NCBI RefSeq assembly: GCF_000687455.2
Contig: NZ_JGVW01000075.1
Span: forward strand, 1-52,902
From: Burkholderia sp. lig30
GTDB taxonomy: Bacteria; Pseudomonadota; Gammaproteobacteria; Burkholderiales; Burkholderiaceae
Reading direction: 5' to 3'
DNA: 52,902 bases
The position numbers were made by a program, and so were the translations under genes. Shown one piece after another: positions 17,717-26,454 of the stretch. The notes under the pieces were generated by a model that was given only the letters and a program-made list of their open reading frames with translations, was not told where the DNA came from and made no database searches. How positions within the stretch are numbered: the first letter of the stretch is position 1; the number at the start of each line of letters is the position of its first letter.

Positions 17717-19579
17717 TCAGGATTCGAAGATGTAGGTGCCGGGCGCGGCGGCGAGCCCTTCCGTCGCCTCGCGCGCCGCGACCTTGCCGGACGAGCGATC
17801 GGCGAGCCATGCGGACCAGTGCGGCCACCACGAGCCGTCGACGGGCGGCGTCTCGTCGAAGAACGCATGATCGCTGCGGTACGGCGCGTGCGGCTCGCGC
17901 GTCGCGCAGCGGTAATGCCGGCCGGCGTGGCCCGGCTCCGACACGATGCCCGCGTTGTGGCCGCCCGACGTCAGCAGGAACGTCAGCGTGTGATGCGTGA
18001 ACAGATGCAGCTTGTACACCGACCGCCACGGCGACACGTGATCGCGCTCGGTGCCGACGACGAACAGAGGCGTATCGATGTCCGTGAGCGCCACCGGCTT
18101 GCCGCCGACGCAATAGCGGCCCTCGGCGAGATCGTTGTCGAGGAACAGATGCTTCAGGTATTCGCTGTGCATCCGGTACGGCATCCGCGTGGTGTCCGCG
18201 TTCCACGCCATCAGGTCGTTCGGCTTCAGGCGGCGCCCGAGCAGATACTCGCTCATCATGCGCGACCAGATCAGGTCGCGCGCGTTCAGCAGCTGGAACG
18301 CCGCGGCCATCTGTGCGCCGTCCAGGTAGCCCTGCCGCCACATCAGCGCGTTGAGCGCGGCGAGTTCGCTCGCGTCGATGAACAGCCCGAGCTCGCCCGG
18401 CTCGCTGAAATCGGTCAGCGCGGCGAGCAGCGTGATCGTCGCGAGCGCGTCCGCGTTGCCATCGCGCGCGAGCGCCGCCGCGCCGATCGAGAGCAGCGTC
18501 CCGCCGAGGCAGTAGCCGGTCGCGTGCACGCGCGCATCGCAGCGCGCCTGCACTTCGCGCAGCGCGGTGAACAGCCCGTGCTCCAGGTAATCGTTGAGGC
18601 TGACGTTGCGCGCTTCGGCGCCGGGATTGCGCCACGAGATCGCGAAGACCGTGAAGCCCTGCCCGACGAGATGCCGGATCAGCGAATTGTGCGGCTGCAG
18701 ATCGAGGATGTAGTACTTCATGATCCACGACGGCACGATGAGGATCGGCTCGCGCGCCACCTGCGGCGTCGTCGGCGTGTACTGCAGCAGCTCGAACATC
18801 TCGTTGCGGAACACGACGCGCCCGGGCGTCACCGCGAGCTCGTGCCCCGGACGAAAATTCCGCGGCGGTGCGGAAGGCTGGCCGCGCAGGTGCGCGAGCA
18901 TCGCCTCCATGTCCTCGCGCCAGTGCCGCGCACCGGCCGCGAAGTTCATCCCGCCGCTGCGCACCGTCGCATCCAGCACGACCGGGTTCGTCGCGACGAA
19001 GTTGCCCGGCGAGCACGCATCGACGCATTGCCGCGCAAAAAAACGCACGATCTCCTCGTGATGGCGGTCGACGCCCGGCATGCCGGTCGTCGCATCCTGC
19101 CACCACTGCTGCACCGCCAGAAACGTGTCGCGGTACGCGCTGAACGGCCACTGCGACCAGACCGGGTCGGCAAACCGCGGGTCGCCGCCCGCATGCGCGC
19201 GTGCGGTGTGGTGCGCCGTTTCCGCGGCGTCGGGCGCGGCCGGCACGAACGGCACCGCGGCGGTGGCCGCGCGCCACGCCTCGGTGGCGAGGTCGACGCA
19301 CTTTCCCGGCGACACGGCCAGGTGCATCGCCCAGTCGAGGCCCGCCATCGCCAGCGACGTGGGCGACATGCCGAGCGTCGCCGCCGCGACCATCGCATGC
19401 GCGGCACGATCCCACGCGTCGCCCACGGGCGGCGTCGGCGCGTCGCATTCGCCCTGCGCCGGGGCCGGCATCCGCGCCGGCGCGCCGGCGTGCGCGTGGG
19501 TCACCTCGTGCGGCGCGGCCGGCTCGCCGGCCGCACGCATCGCGGGCTCGTTGGCCGCATGTCTGCGCGCGGGGCTCAT
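17717..19579 (-). CDS. phaC: Class I poly(3-hydroxyalkanoate) synthase
   Basis: A 620-residue PHA synthase that polymerises (R)-3-hydroxybutyryl-CoA at the granule surface. The catalytic triad is visible: Cys357 in the lipase-like box GYCLGG, Asp513 in ERDHVSPW and His541 in SGGHNAG. The N-terminal 90 residues are rich in Ala, Pro and His and are poorly conserved in the family. Its ATG overlaps the phaB stop as ATGA, so translation is coupled. No phaA thiolase is present here; acetoacetyl-CoA must come from elsewhere in the genome. With the FNR-like box upstream of phaB, this is probably a second, low-oxygen PHB system that stores carbon and consumes reducing power. Confidence 0.95.
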   Translation of the reverse strand: MSPARRHAANEPAMRAAGEPAAPHEVTHAHAGAPARMPAPAQGECDAPTPPVGDAWDRAAHAMVAAATLGMSPTSLAMAGLDWAMHLAVSPGKCVDLATEAWRAATAAVPFVPAAPDAAETAHHTARAHAGGDPRFADPVWSQWPFSAYRDTFLAVQQWWQDATTGMPGVDRHHEEIVRFFARQCVDACSPGNFVATNPVVLDATVRSGGMNFAAGARHWREDMEAMLAHLRGQPSAPPRNFRPGHELAVTPGRVVFRNEMFELLQYTPTTPQVAREPILIVPSWIMKYYILDLQPHNSLIRHLVGQGFTVFAISWRNPGAEARNVSLNDYLEHGLFTALREVQARCDARVHATGYCLGGTLLSIGAAALARDGNADALATITLLAALTDFSEPGELGLFIDASELAALNALMWRQGYLDGAQMAAAFQLLNARDLIWSRMMSEYLLGRRLKPNDLMAWNADTTRMPYRMHSEYLKHLFLDNDLAEGRYCVGGKPVALTDIDTPLFVVGTERDHVSPWRSVYKLHLFTHHTLTFLLTSGGHNAGIVSEPGHAGRHYRCATREPHAPYRSDHAFFDETPPVDGSWWPHWSAWLADRSSGKVAAREATEGLAAAPGTYIFES

Positions 19580-20328
19580 TGCATGTGCATCCCGCCGTTG
19601 ATGGCGAGATCCGCGCCCGTGATGAATGCGCCGTCGTCGGAGCAGACGAACGCGATCAGCGCCGCGATCTCGTCCGGCTTGCCGAGGCGTCCGACGGGAA
19701 TCTGCGGCAGGATGCGCTTCTGGAGCACCTCCTCGGGCACCGCCTCCACCATCGATGTCGCGAGGTAGCCCGGCGAGATCGTGTTGACCGTCACGCCATG
19801 CCGCGCGGTTTCGAGCGCAAGCGCCTTCGTGAAGCCGTGCAGGCCCGCCTTCGCTGCCGAATAGTTGGCTTGCCCGAACGCGCCGCGCGAGCCGTTCACC
19901 GAGCCGATGTTCACGACGCGGCCGAAGCCGCGCTCGACCATGCCGGGCAGGAACGGCTTCGTGACGTTGAAGACGGAGTCGAGGTTGGTCCGCAGCACCG
20001 CGTCCCAGTCGCCCTTCGACATCTTCGCGAAGGTCGAATCGCGCGTGATGCCCGCGTTGTTGACCAATACGTCGACCCGTCCCAGATCGGCCAGCACCCG
20101 CGCCGCGCAACGCTCGCACGATGCCGTGTCGGCGACGTCGACCCCGTACGCGTGGAAGGTGCGCCCCGCTTCGCGCTCGTGCGCGAGCCAGGACTCGACA
20201 TGATCATTTCGTTCGGAATGCGATACGGCCACGGTCATTCCGGCCTGATGCAAACGGCGGCTGATCGCCGCGCCGAGCCCACCCATGCCCCCGGTGACGA
20301 ACGCGACGCGCGTAGTCTGCTGCTGCAT
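19576..20328 (-). CDS. phaB: Acetoacetyl-CoA reductase
   Basis: A 250-residue short-chain dehydrogenase close to PhaB, which reduces acetoacetyl-CoA to (R)-3-hydroxybutyryl-CoA with NADPH. The cofactor motif is TGGMGGLG (residues 12-19). The NNAG motif, the catalytic Ser in NIGSVNG and Tyr/Lys in YSAAKAG are in place. The family ending GADLAINGGMHMQ is intact. It is the first gene of the phaB-phaC pair and overlaps phaC by four bases. The minus-strand FNR-like promoter 141-181 nt upstream should drive both. The context (alcohol dehydrogenases, cytochrome c) supports a role as an electron sink. Confidence 0.95.
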   Translation of the reverse strand: MQQQTTRVAFVTGGMGGLGAAISRRLHQAGMTVAVSHSERNDHVESWLAHEREAGRTFHAYGVDVADTASCERCAARVLADLGRVDVLVNNAGITRDSTFAKMSKGDWDAVLRTNLDSVFNVTKPFLPGMVERGFGRVVNIGSVNGSRGAFGQANYSAAKAGLHGFTKALALETARHGVTVNTISPGYLATSMVEAVPEEVLQKRILPQIPVGRLGKPDEIAALIAFVCSDDGAFITGADLAINGGMHMQ

Positions 20329-20468
20329 TGCTCTCTCCTTGATGATCCCGATTCGTGACGATGAGATAAAGCCGGTGGCGCGTGCGCCGTCCGGACACGT
20401 GGCGATCCGGGCCGGGCGCGGCCGGCGCGATCCGCTCCGCGTGACGCCGGCCCGGCGATCACCGCATC

Positions 20469-20509
20469 AATGTATGCAACCTGCCGAATGGCCCGTTGAC
20501 TTGCATCAA
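20469..20509 (-). promoter_or_regulatory. FNR-like box plus TACATT -10, for phaB-phaC
   Basis: The box TTGACTTGCATCAA (20496-20509) lies upstream of phaB. The minus-strand hexamer TACATT (complement of 20469-20474) follows after 21 nt. The predicted leader before ATG 20328 is about 135 nt. A second box, 56 bp away, faces the USP gene. Confidence 0.7.
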
Positions 20510-20551
20510 GCGCGGCGTGCGGCTGCCCGGCGCGGCACGCCCGGAGCGCCG

Positions 20552-20592
20552 TTGATCTGCGTCAAGCGGGCGGCCGGCGCCGCTCATAGACT
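20552..20592 (+). promoter_or_regulatory. FNR-like box plus TAGACT -10, for the USP trio
   Basis: The box TTGATCTGCGTCAA (20552-20565) is followed after 21 nt by TAGACT (20587-20592). Hexamer and spacing are the same as in front of the cytochrome c gene. ATG 20642 lies 49 nt further, preceded by CGAGGAG. Confidence 0.75.
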
Positions 20593-20641
20593 GGAGGGCA
20601 TACGCGGGCCGGCCCGCCGACGGCATCGAGGAGATCACACG

Positions 20642-21481
20642 ATGAACTACAAGAGCATTCTGGTTCACCTGGACGCGAGCGACCACGCGCACCCCCGGCT
20701 CGAAGTCGCGCTGCGTCTCGCGAAACATTTCAACGCGCACGTGACGGCGATCTTCGCGATCTATACGCCGGAGCCAACGTCGTTCTATCTGATGGCCGGC
20801 TATGCGGACTATTTCGCGGAGCGCGACCGTCAGCGCGGCGAGCGCCGCGCGGCGCTTGAACGGCTGTTCCATGCGGAACTCACCCGCGCGAAGCTGAAGG
20901 GCGACTGGGTCGTCGCCGGCACGCGCGCGAACGACGCGGTACCCGAGCAGGCGCGCTACGCGGATCTCGTCGTCGCCGGCCAGACCGACGCGAACGATCC
21001 CGAGACCTACATCGACGATCATTTCCCGGAGAACCTCGTGCTGTCCGCCGGCCGGCCGGTGCTGTTCGTCCCTTACGCGGGCGCGTTCCCGACGATCGGC
21101 AACCGCGCGCTCGTCGCGTGGGACGGCAGCCGCGAAGCCACGCGTGCGCTCCATGACGCGGAACCGTTCCTCGCACACGCGAAACAGGTCACCGTCGTCA
21201 CGATCGCCGGCGGCAAGGGCGAGCCGCTCGGGATGCGCATTCCCGGCTCGGACATCGCGCTGACGCTCGCGCGCCGCGGCCAGAAGGTCGACGTGATCAC
21301 CGTCGAGGAAGGCGACAGCCGCAATGTCGGCGAGATCCTGCTGTCGCGCGCGTATGAAACCGGCACCGACCTGCTCGTGATGGGCGCATACGGCCATGCG
21401 CGCTGGCGCGAACTCGTGATGGGCGGTGCGACGCGAACGCTGCTGCAGTCAATGACGCTGCCCGTGCTGATGTCGCACTGA
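20642..21481 (+). CDS. Tandem-domain universal stress protein (USP trio, 1)
   Basis: A 279-residue protein with two UspA domains. The first begins MNYKSILVHLDASDHAHPRL and lacks a clear nucleotide signature. The second begins with RALVAWDGSREATRAL and ends GAYGHARWRELVMGGATRTL followed by VLMSH, an ATP-binding-type loop (G-x2-G-x9-G). It is the first of three consecutive USP genes and 17 bp from the next. The first and third members are clear paralogues of the same length and ending, suggesting duplication. The FNR-like promoter upstream predicts strong induction at low oxygen. Confidence 0.93.
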   Translation: MNYKSILVHLDASDHAHPRLEVALRLAKHFNAHVTAIFAIYTPEPTSFYLMAGYADYFAERDRQRGERRAALERLFHAELTRAKLKGDWVVAGTRANDAVPEQARYADLVVAGQTDANDPETYIDDHFPENLVLSAGRPVLFVPYAGAFPTIGNRALVAWDGSREATRALHDAEPFLAHAKQVTVVTIAGGKGEPLGMRIPGSDIALTLARRGQKVDVITVEEGDSRNVGEILLSRAYETGTDLLVMGAYGHARWRELVMGGATRTLLQSMTLPVLMSH

Positions 21482-21498
21482 GCGGTTGGGAGGTCTTC

Positions 21499-21999
21499 AT
21501 GTATTCACACATCCTCGTCGCGCTCGACGGAAGCGATACCGCGTCGCGCGCGCTCGACACCGCGTTGCAGCTTGCGGCCGACACCGGCGCCGAGCTGCAT
21601 CCCGTCTATGTCGTCGATATTCCCATTCTCGCGTTCGACACCCCCGGCTACGATCCGTCGCTGCTGCTCGACGCGTACCGCGCCGAAGGCGAGCGCGTGA
21701 TCGCCACGACACTCAGCCAGATGACCAGGCGCGGCGTGAAAGGCAATCCGCGCGTCGTCGAGGTCGAGCCGCCGAGCGAGGATGTCGCGCATCGCATCGA
21801 GCTGGCCGCGCGCGAATCGCACGCGGACCTGATCGTGATGGGCACGCACGGCCGCCGGGGCGTGTCGCGCATGATGCTCGGCAGCGTCGCGGAACGGGTG
21901 CTGCGGCTCGCGACCTGTCCCGTGCTGATGATTCCGGCGCGCGGCGCCAGCCCGTCGCCGGCCGAGACCGGCACCCACACCACGGAGGAAACGCGATGA
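21499..21999 (+). CDS. Single-domain universal stress protein (USP trio, 2)
   Basis: A 166-residue single UspA-domain protein. It starts MYSHILVALDGSDTASRALD and carries the full nucleotide-binding signature GTHGRRGVSRMMLGSVAERV, then VLMIPA and a short polar tail. This is the ATP-binding UspA class. GGGAGG (21487-21492) is a good ribosome site. Its stop overlaps the next start as ATGA, so all three USP genes form one coupled transcript. The mixture of one single-domain and two tandem-domain members may allow mixed oligomers, but that is speculation. Confidence 0.93.
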   Translation: MYSHILVALDGSDTASRALDTALQLAADTGAELHPVYVVDIPILAFDTPGYDPSLLLDAYRAEGERVIATTLSQMTRRGVKGNPRVVEVEPPSEDVAHRIELAARESHADLIVMGTHGRRGVSRMMLGSVAERVLRLATCPVLMIPARGASPSPAETGTHTTEETR

Positions 22000-22832
22000 A
22001 TTACAAGACCTTGCTGGTGCATCTCGACGACAGCCGTCATTGCGACGCGCGGATGAACTTCGCGCTCGATCTCGCGCAGCAATGGGACGCGCATCTGATC
22101 GGACTGTACGTCGTGTGCCAGGACCTGCTTCAGCCGCTGTTCCGCGCCGACGAAAGCCTGCGGCTCGGCGAGAACGAAGCGCAGCACGCCGAGCGGCGGC
22201 AGGCCGTGCATGACCGTTTCCACGCTGCCGCCGAGCGGGTCGGCCGGGCCGTCGAGTGGCGCGCGCCGGCCGGATCACCGACCGAGGTCGCGACGCTGCA
22301 CGCGCGGCATGCGGATCTGCTCGTGCTCGGCCAGTACGATCCCGACGAGCCGGCCTCGTACATCGCGCGCAACTTCATCGAAGACCTGCTGATGGGCTCG
22401 GGCCGTCCGGCCGTCGTGCTGCCCTACGCCGGCCTGCCGAAGACCTTCGGCGAGAATGTGATGATCGCGTGGGACGGCAGCCGCGAGGCGGCCCGCGCGG
22501 TCGCCGACGCGCTGCCGCTGCTCAAGCGCGCGCGCTTCGTGACGATCGAGGCGGTGCAGCGCAGCCACGGCGCCGAAGCGGACAACGCGCCCGCCGGCAT
22601 CGATCTCGCCGCGTATCTGGAACGGCACGGCATTCGCGCGTCGTTTTCGGCGACGCCGCATGTGCCCGGCGTGAAGACCGGTGCCGTGCTGCTCAATCGC
22701 CTGTTCGATGTACATGCCGACTTGCTGGTGATGGGCGCATACGGTCACACGCGGGTGCATGAGCGTGTGCTCGGCGGCGTCACGCGAACGATCCTCGAGT
22801 CGATGACCGCGCCGGTGCTGATGTCGCACTGA
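21996..22832 (+). CDS. Tandem-domain universal stress protein (USP trio, 3)
   Basis: A 278-residue two-domain USP, paralogous to the first of the trio: same opening MNYKTLLVHLDDSRH, same second-domain opening IAWDGSREAARAV and same ending GGVTRTILESMTAPVLMSH. The nucleotide loop GAYGHTRVHERVLGGVTRTI is present in the second domain only. Translation is coupled to the previous gene through ATGA. It is the last gene before a strong terminator, after which base composition changes sharply to the AT-richer accessory block. Confidence 0.93.
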   Translation: MNYKTLLVHLDDSRHCDARMNFALDLAQQWDAHLIGLYVVCQDLLQPLFRADESLRLGENEAQHAERRQAVHDRFHAAAERVGRAVEWRAPAGSPTEVATLHARHADLLVLGQYDPDEPASYIARNFIEDLLMGSGRPAVVLPYAGLPKTFGENVMIAWDGSREAARAVADALPLLKRARFVTIEAVQRSHGAEADNAPAGIDLAAYLERHGIRASFSATPHVPGVKTGAVLLNRLFDVHADLLVMGAYGHTRVHERVLGGVTRTILESMTAPVLMSH

Positions 22833-22883
22833 GCGGGAAAGAAGTGGCCGGGCCGTTCAGGACGGCTCGGCATCGTGTCTTGG

Positions 22884-22906
22884 CGCCCGGTGACGGGCGT
22901 TTTTTT
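22884..22906 (+). terminator. Rho-independent terminator after the USP trio
   Basis: CGCCCG (22884-22889), a GTGA loop and CGGGCG (22894-22899) are followed by seven T residues. It ends the core stress transcript. The inserted DNA appears to begin immediately downstream. Confidence 0.85.
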
Positions 22907-23033
22907 GTTCTTCGCGGTTTTCTGGGGAAAGGCGCTTGTCGACCCACTTCGGTCAGACAACTTTCTCCAAACCGGTTAACAACCAGATCCAGATTTTGCA
23001 AACTGGAGTGCCACTAAGCGGCTGTTGGCAACC

Positions 23034-23207
23034 TCACCAAATCGGCCAACATGAGCCACTCGGCGGAGGTACCAGTCCGCCATTCGGGCGCCGGTGATTG
23101 CCCGTTAGCAGTCGTTCAATATACGTTCCGATTTCATGTTGCGCGGTCGCCAAGGCGATGAGTTCGACCGATGCCCATGAAATGCGTGCCCATTTTCCGA
23201 GAGACAT
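23034..23207 (-). CDS. Possible gene remnant, unknown
   Basis: A minus-strand frame reads MSLGKWARISWASVELIALA, then a helical stretch and a Pro-rich tail, 57 residues in all. The frame stays open about 100 bases upstream of the ATG with similar protein-like composition, so this may be the end of a longer, broken gene. I do not recognise the family. No ribosome site supports the ATG. Treat as a possible fragment only. Confidence 0.2.
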   Translation of the reverse strand: MSLGKWARISWASVELIALATAQHEIGTYIERLLTGNHRRPNGGLVPPPSGSCWPIW

Positions 23208-23390
23208 CTGTTCGACGACGCGAATCCCGAATCGGATCTTGCGGGCGTCGATATGCGCTACGTATCCAATTAAAGAATACCGTGATTGTGTCGTTACAAG
23301 TTGTTAGCACGTGTGCTGGGTCGACTTCGCCCAAGTCTCAAAGTAGCCCCACAGCCACAGACGTTAGTCTCTACTTTCAACAGGATCATC

Positions 23391-23417
23391 TTGCTATACT
23401 TCATCGAATGGTATAGT
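23391..23417 (+). promoter_or_regulatory. Candidate promoter of the defence-like genes
   Basis: TTGCTA (23391-23396) and TATAGT (23412-23417) are separated by 15 bp, shorter than the optimal 17. It would start transcription near 23424, about 150 nt before the HamA-like ATG at 23572. Confidence 0.35.
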
Positions 23418-23571
23418 GCCCTTATGGCTCCTCCAGCCCCTTCGCTGGCTCAGCTACCCAGTAGAAGAGGCCAATTCAGAAAGCCCAAAAATGTCTGCCA
23501 GAACCCCAGGCCGCTGCGATGGATGCAGCGGGAGGATTTCAGAGACTGTGGCCCCTTTGGATATTTGAGTT

Positions 23572-23916
23572 ATGGATGGCGTTATTTTCAAGCAAACCGG
23601 TCAGTACGCAATGTGCTGTGTAGAGAACTTGTCCGATGAGATGAAGACGGCACTAAGGGACAACCTGACACGGATTTGCCACGGCGCCGACTTAGCCAGC
23701 CGTAACATGGTGATTTTCAAGTATAAGGCCACCCTGAAGTCATTTTGGGATCGCTATTCCACCAAGGATTTGAACACCCGGACTGGTATGCTAGGTGAGC
23801 TACTAGCTCACGTAATCATCCTCAAAAAACTCGACAATTTTGATGTCGTTTCCCCTTTCTTTAATATGGAAGAGAAACACATCAGGAAGGGGTTCGACCT
23901 CGTCCTTTATCGGTAA
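23572..23916 (+). pseudogene. HamA-like (DUF1837) protein, C-terminally truncated
   Basis: A 114-residue product resembling the N-terminal part of DUF1837 proteins (HamA of the Hachiman anti-phage system, AbpA of AbpAB), which pair with a helicase. The recognisable parts are the GELLAH helix (residues 75-80) and KGFDLVLYR (106-114), which corresponds to the conserved GFD segment. In complete HamA proteins the catalytic E-x-K follows shortly after this point. Here a TAA comes directly after GFDLVLYR and the E-x-K half is absent. The downstream DNA in another frame is already helicase. An internal deletion within a hamA-hamB operon explains this best. The assignment rests on motif memory, and the nuclease is predicted to be inactive. 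Confidence 0.55.
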
Positions 23917-26131
23917 GTCTTTTGAACAAGACGAACGACTCAGCAGGTCTTTTATCCAAAACATCGTGAGCAGTTACGTAGATACGTTCCGGGATCAGGG
24001 CATGGTGCTCACGGAGCAACAGGATACGCTGAGAACTTTCGTCCAAGACGAATATGAGAATTCGTCAGTTGTTATCGCTCCCACCTCTTATGGGAAGTCC
24101 GAGCTAATTATTAAGTCTGCCAAAGACAACCCCTCCAAGCGCATACTTATCTTGGTGCCATCGAAAGCGTTATTGGCCCAGACGAAGAGGCGGCTAATTT
24201 ACGCAGATATCCCGAATCTGGGCAAGATTGTAACGCACCCTGAGATGTACTCGCCCGAGCGAAACAATCGACTTTTTGTGCTTACGCAAGAACGCCTGAA
24301 TCGGCTACTTAACGAATACAGCACACTAAAATTCGACATGGTTTTTGTCGACGAGGCTCACAACCTCCTTCAGGGCGATAGTCGCAATGAACTCCTAGCT
24401 ACAATGCTATGTATTTTGGGCGCCCGGAGCCCCCAGACCTCATTCAAATTTCTAACCCCATTCCTTTGCGATGAACTCAACGTTCGAGTTCGTTACCTGG
24501 ACATGACGCCCAAGGGCTTCAGGGTCGATGAATATATCAAGTCTGAGCGTTTCTACGTTCGAGACTTCAGGACTGGAAAAAACGATGGCAAACTGAAGCT
24601 CTACGATCACTTCCTCAACCAATGGTTAGAAATAGACAAAAAGTACAAAAACTGCTTCGATCTGATCAAACGCGAATCGCTTGCCAAAAATATCATTTAC
24701 GGCAACACCAAGAAACGGATTGAGCAGTTCGCACTTGAACTCGCCGAGAAGTTGCCTGACATTGAATGCCCATTGGTTAAAACAGCTTGTGATGAGCTTG
24801 AAGATGCATTCGATAAGCGGTATCGGCTCATCTCGTGCTTGCGCAAGGGCGTGATGTACCACCACGGCTCCATCCCTGACACCATTCGGCTGTATCTGGA
24901 GAATTTGTTCCACCAGTCCAAGGCTATGAAATATCTGGTGTGCAACTCCACGCTGCTTGAAGGCGTCAATCTTCCGATTGAACGTCTTTTCGTATTTGAC
25001 TACTCGAAAGGACCAGGAAATCTGACCTCATCCCAATTCAAGAACTTGATTGGTCGCGTAAACAGGTTCAGTGACGTATTCTCACCCGAAGCGGGAGCTA
25101 CGCTTAAAAAGCTGGAGTCGAGTATCTATCTCTTAGGTGTAGATGGCTTCACAAACAAAAGATCTAACCTCCTCACATTTTACGAAAAATCCGTAAATGT
25201 CTCGAAGGTAGACCACGACAGCGTAAGCAACGTTCTTCTTGAGGCGACACCCATCATTGATGGCGAGGTCGCAGACCGTCATCGCGACGCTGTAGCAAGG
25301 CTTGAGAACCTTCAGCCAGGTGTGGTCACTGGCGCAGAATGCAAGTACGTGAAAACGGAGGTTGGCCGTCTACTGATTGCCAACAGCGTTAGCGAAATCG
25401 ATGTTTTCACCTCCGAAAACAAAATTGACGAAGCCATAAATATGTCGGTTGAGGCGAACGGCTTGATCGACAATGCCGACCGGCTGCTGCTGGAAATCAA
25501 GACATGCTTCATCGACAAATTCGATGACAAGCGAAAGTATAGCGATCTGAAACGGCTCCAGAATCAAGCGACTATTGATTTTTACGCTATGTTCTTGGAC
25601 TGGAAATTGAAGAGATACAGCGTTAAGCAAGTTCTGAGATCTACGCTAAAATACTGGCGCGAACTCCCTGAAAAGAAAGGGACTGATTTTGTTTACGTGT
25701 CGAATTGGGGCGACACTAAGTACGGGGATAGCCATTACCCATACTGGGTCAGGATTTCAACCAAGGATGACGCAGAGAAAGTCAACCTCGCCATCGTTCG
25801 GCTGAAAGAAGAAGATGACTTTTTTGACAACAAAATTTTCAAATTTGTAGAGGTTCTGAATGGTGTGGGCGCTGTTGATCCCGATTTTTACAAGCGGATC
25901 AAGTATGGCACCACCGACGACGCGAAGATCAAGTTGATTCGCGAGGGTTACAGTCGCGGGCTGGTCGAGTTATTGCTGGATCGATACCCCCGATACGTTC
26001 GCCTCGATAACAATGGCGAAATCCAGGTCAGCTCCAGGGTCATTGGGCTCATGAGGGACAATGAAGAGAGCGATCTGCTCATCTTTGAAGCCCAGATGAA
26101 CCTGAAAGCTGCTTCTGTACCATCAGCATAA
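23840..26131 (+). CDS. HamB/AbpB-like DEAD/DEAH-box helicase
   Basis: A superfamily 2 helicase of up to 763 residues; about 709 if it starts at ATG 24002. Counting from 24002, motif I is APTSYGKS (Lys32), motif II VDEAH (116-120), motif V-like STLLEGVNLP and motif VI QFKNLIGRVNRF. The last two are typical of helicases that accompany HamA/AbpA in anti-phage defence. The C-terminal half (about 300 residues) shows no domain I can name. The frame from 23840 overlaps the HamA-like gene by 77 nt in another frame; its first 25 or so residues look non-native, so the original start may have been lost in a deletion. Codon use is AT-rich (AAA, TTT, AAT frequent), unlike neighbouring genes, which indicates horizontal transfer. 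Confidence 0.75.
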   Translation: MMSFPLSLIWKRNTSGRGSTSSFIGKSFEQDERLSRSFIQNIVSSYVDTFRDQGMVLTEQQDTLRTFVQDEYENSSVVIAPTSYGKSELIIKSAKDNPSKRILILVPSKALLAQTKRRLIYADIPNLGKIVTHPEMYSPERNNRLFVLTQERLNRLLNEYSTLKFDMVFVDEAHNLLQGDSRNELLATMLCILGARSPQTSFKFLTPFLCDELNVRVRYLDMTPKGFRVDEYIKSERFYVRDFRTGKNDGKLKLYDHFLNQWLEIDKKYKNCFDLIKRESLAKNIIYGNTKKRIEQFALELAEKLPDIECPLVKTACDELEDAFDKRYRLISCLRKGVMYHHGSIPDTIRLYLENLFHQSKAMKYLVCNSTLLEGVNLPIERLFVFDYSKGPGNLTSSQFKNLIGRVNRFSDVFSPEAGATLKKLESSIYLLGVDGFTNKRSNLLTFYEKSVNVSKVDHDSVSNVLLEATPIIDGEVADRHRDAVARLENLQPGVVTGAECKYVKTEVGRLLIANSVSEIDVFTSENKIDEAINMSVEANGLIDNADRLLLEIKTCFIDKFDDKRKYSDLKRLQNQATIDFYAMFLDWKLKRYSVKQVLRSTLKYWRELPEKKGTDFVYVSNWGDTKYGDSHYPYWVRISTKDDAEKVNLAIVRLKEEDDFFDNKIFKFVEVLNGVGAVDPDFYKRIKYGTTDDAKIKLIREGYSRGLVELLLDRYPRYVRLDNNGEIQVSSRVIGLMRDNEESDLLIFEAQMNLKAASVPSA

Positions 26132-26454
26132 CTCTGGTAGGTATCGCCGAAGCCATGCCCAGCCATCTTGATTTTTCGATTTGGAGGACTGAACGGTTTT
26201 TCCGGTTTATAAGCAGTGACACCCAAAATTACTGCGAAAAGGGGACGGATGTATATAGAGAACAGGCTGTCCGCCCCTGGCCGACTACAGCCTGTCCGCA
26301 AGCGCCCTCCCCGGAAATCCGCGAAAAACCTTTTTGGGGCGCGTCTCCCGGCCACGCAGGGCCGCGAGCGTGCTCGGCGGACACACCCCACCCCGCCCGG
26401 AACGCGCCGCCCCGCCCGTCGCACGGCGATGCATCCCGGCGCGCACACCGCGCG
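26132..26454. other. Junction region without a gene
   Basis: From 26132 to about 26275 the DNA stays AT-rich and non-coding. At 26276 it changes to GC-rich sequence that matches the 3' flank of the intact HAD-UbiA gene at 33351 onwards. I see no gene, no terminal inverted repeat and no clear terminator. Confidence 0.5.

Larger units (their letters stand above)
22907..23571. other. AT-richer stretch with no firm gene
   Basis: About 660 bp between the terminator and the HamA-like gene. It is visibly AT-richer than the core. I find no inverted terminal repeats, transposase or tRNA. The only coding-like signal is a short minus-strand frame (23034-23207) and a promoter-like pair near 23391-23417. 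The left boundary of the inserted DNA is probably just after 22906. Confidence 0.5.

Noticed and set aside
23424..23639. A 71-codon frame directly at the predicted start of the defence-gene transcript (a leaderless gene)
   Set aside because: It overlaps the HamA-like gene in another frame, has an Arg/Pro-rich composition and resembles no family I know.
23880..23940. Programmed frameshift joining the HamA-like protein to the helicase
   Set aside because: There is no slippery heptamer at the junction, and the missing catalytic half of HamA is not present in any frame, so a deletion explains the data better.
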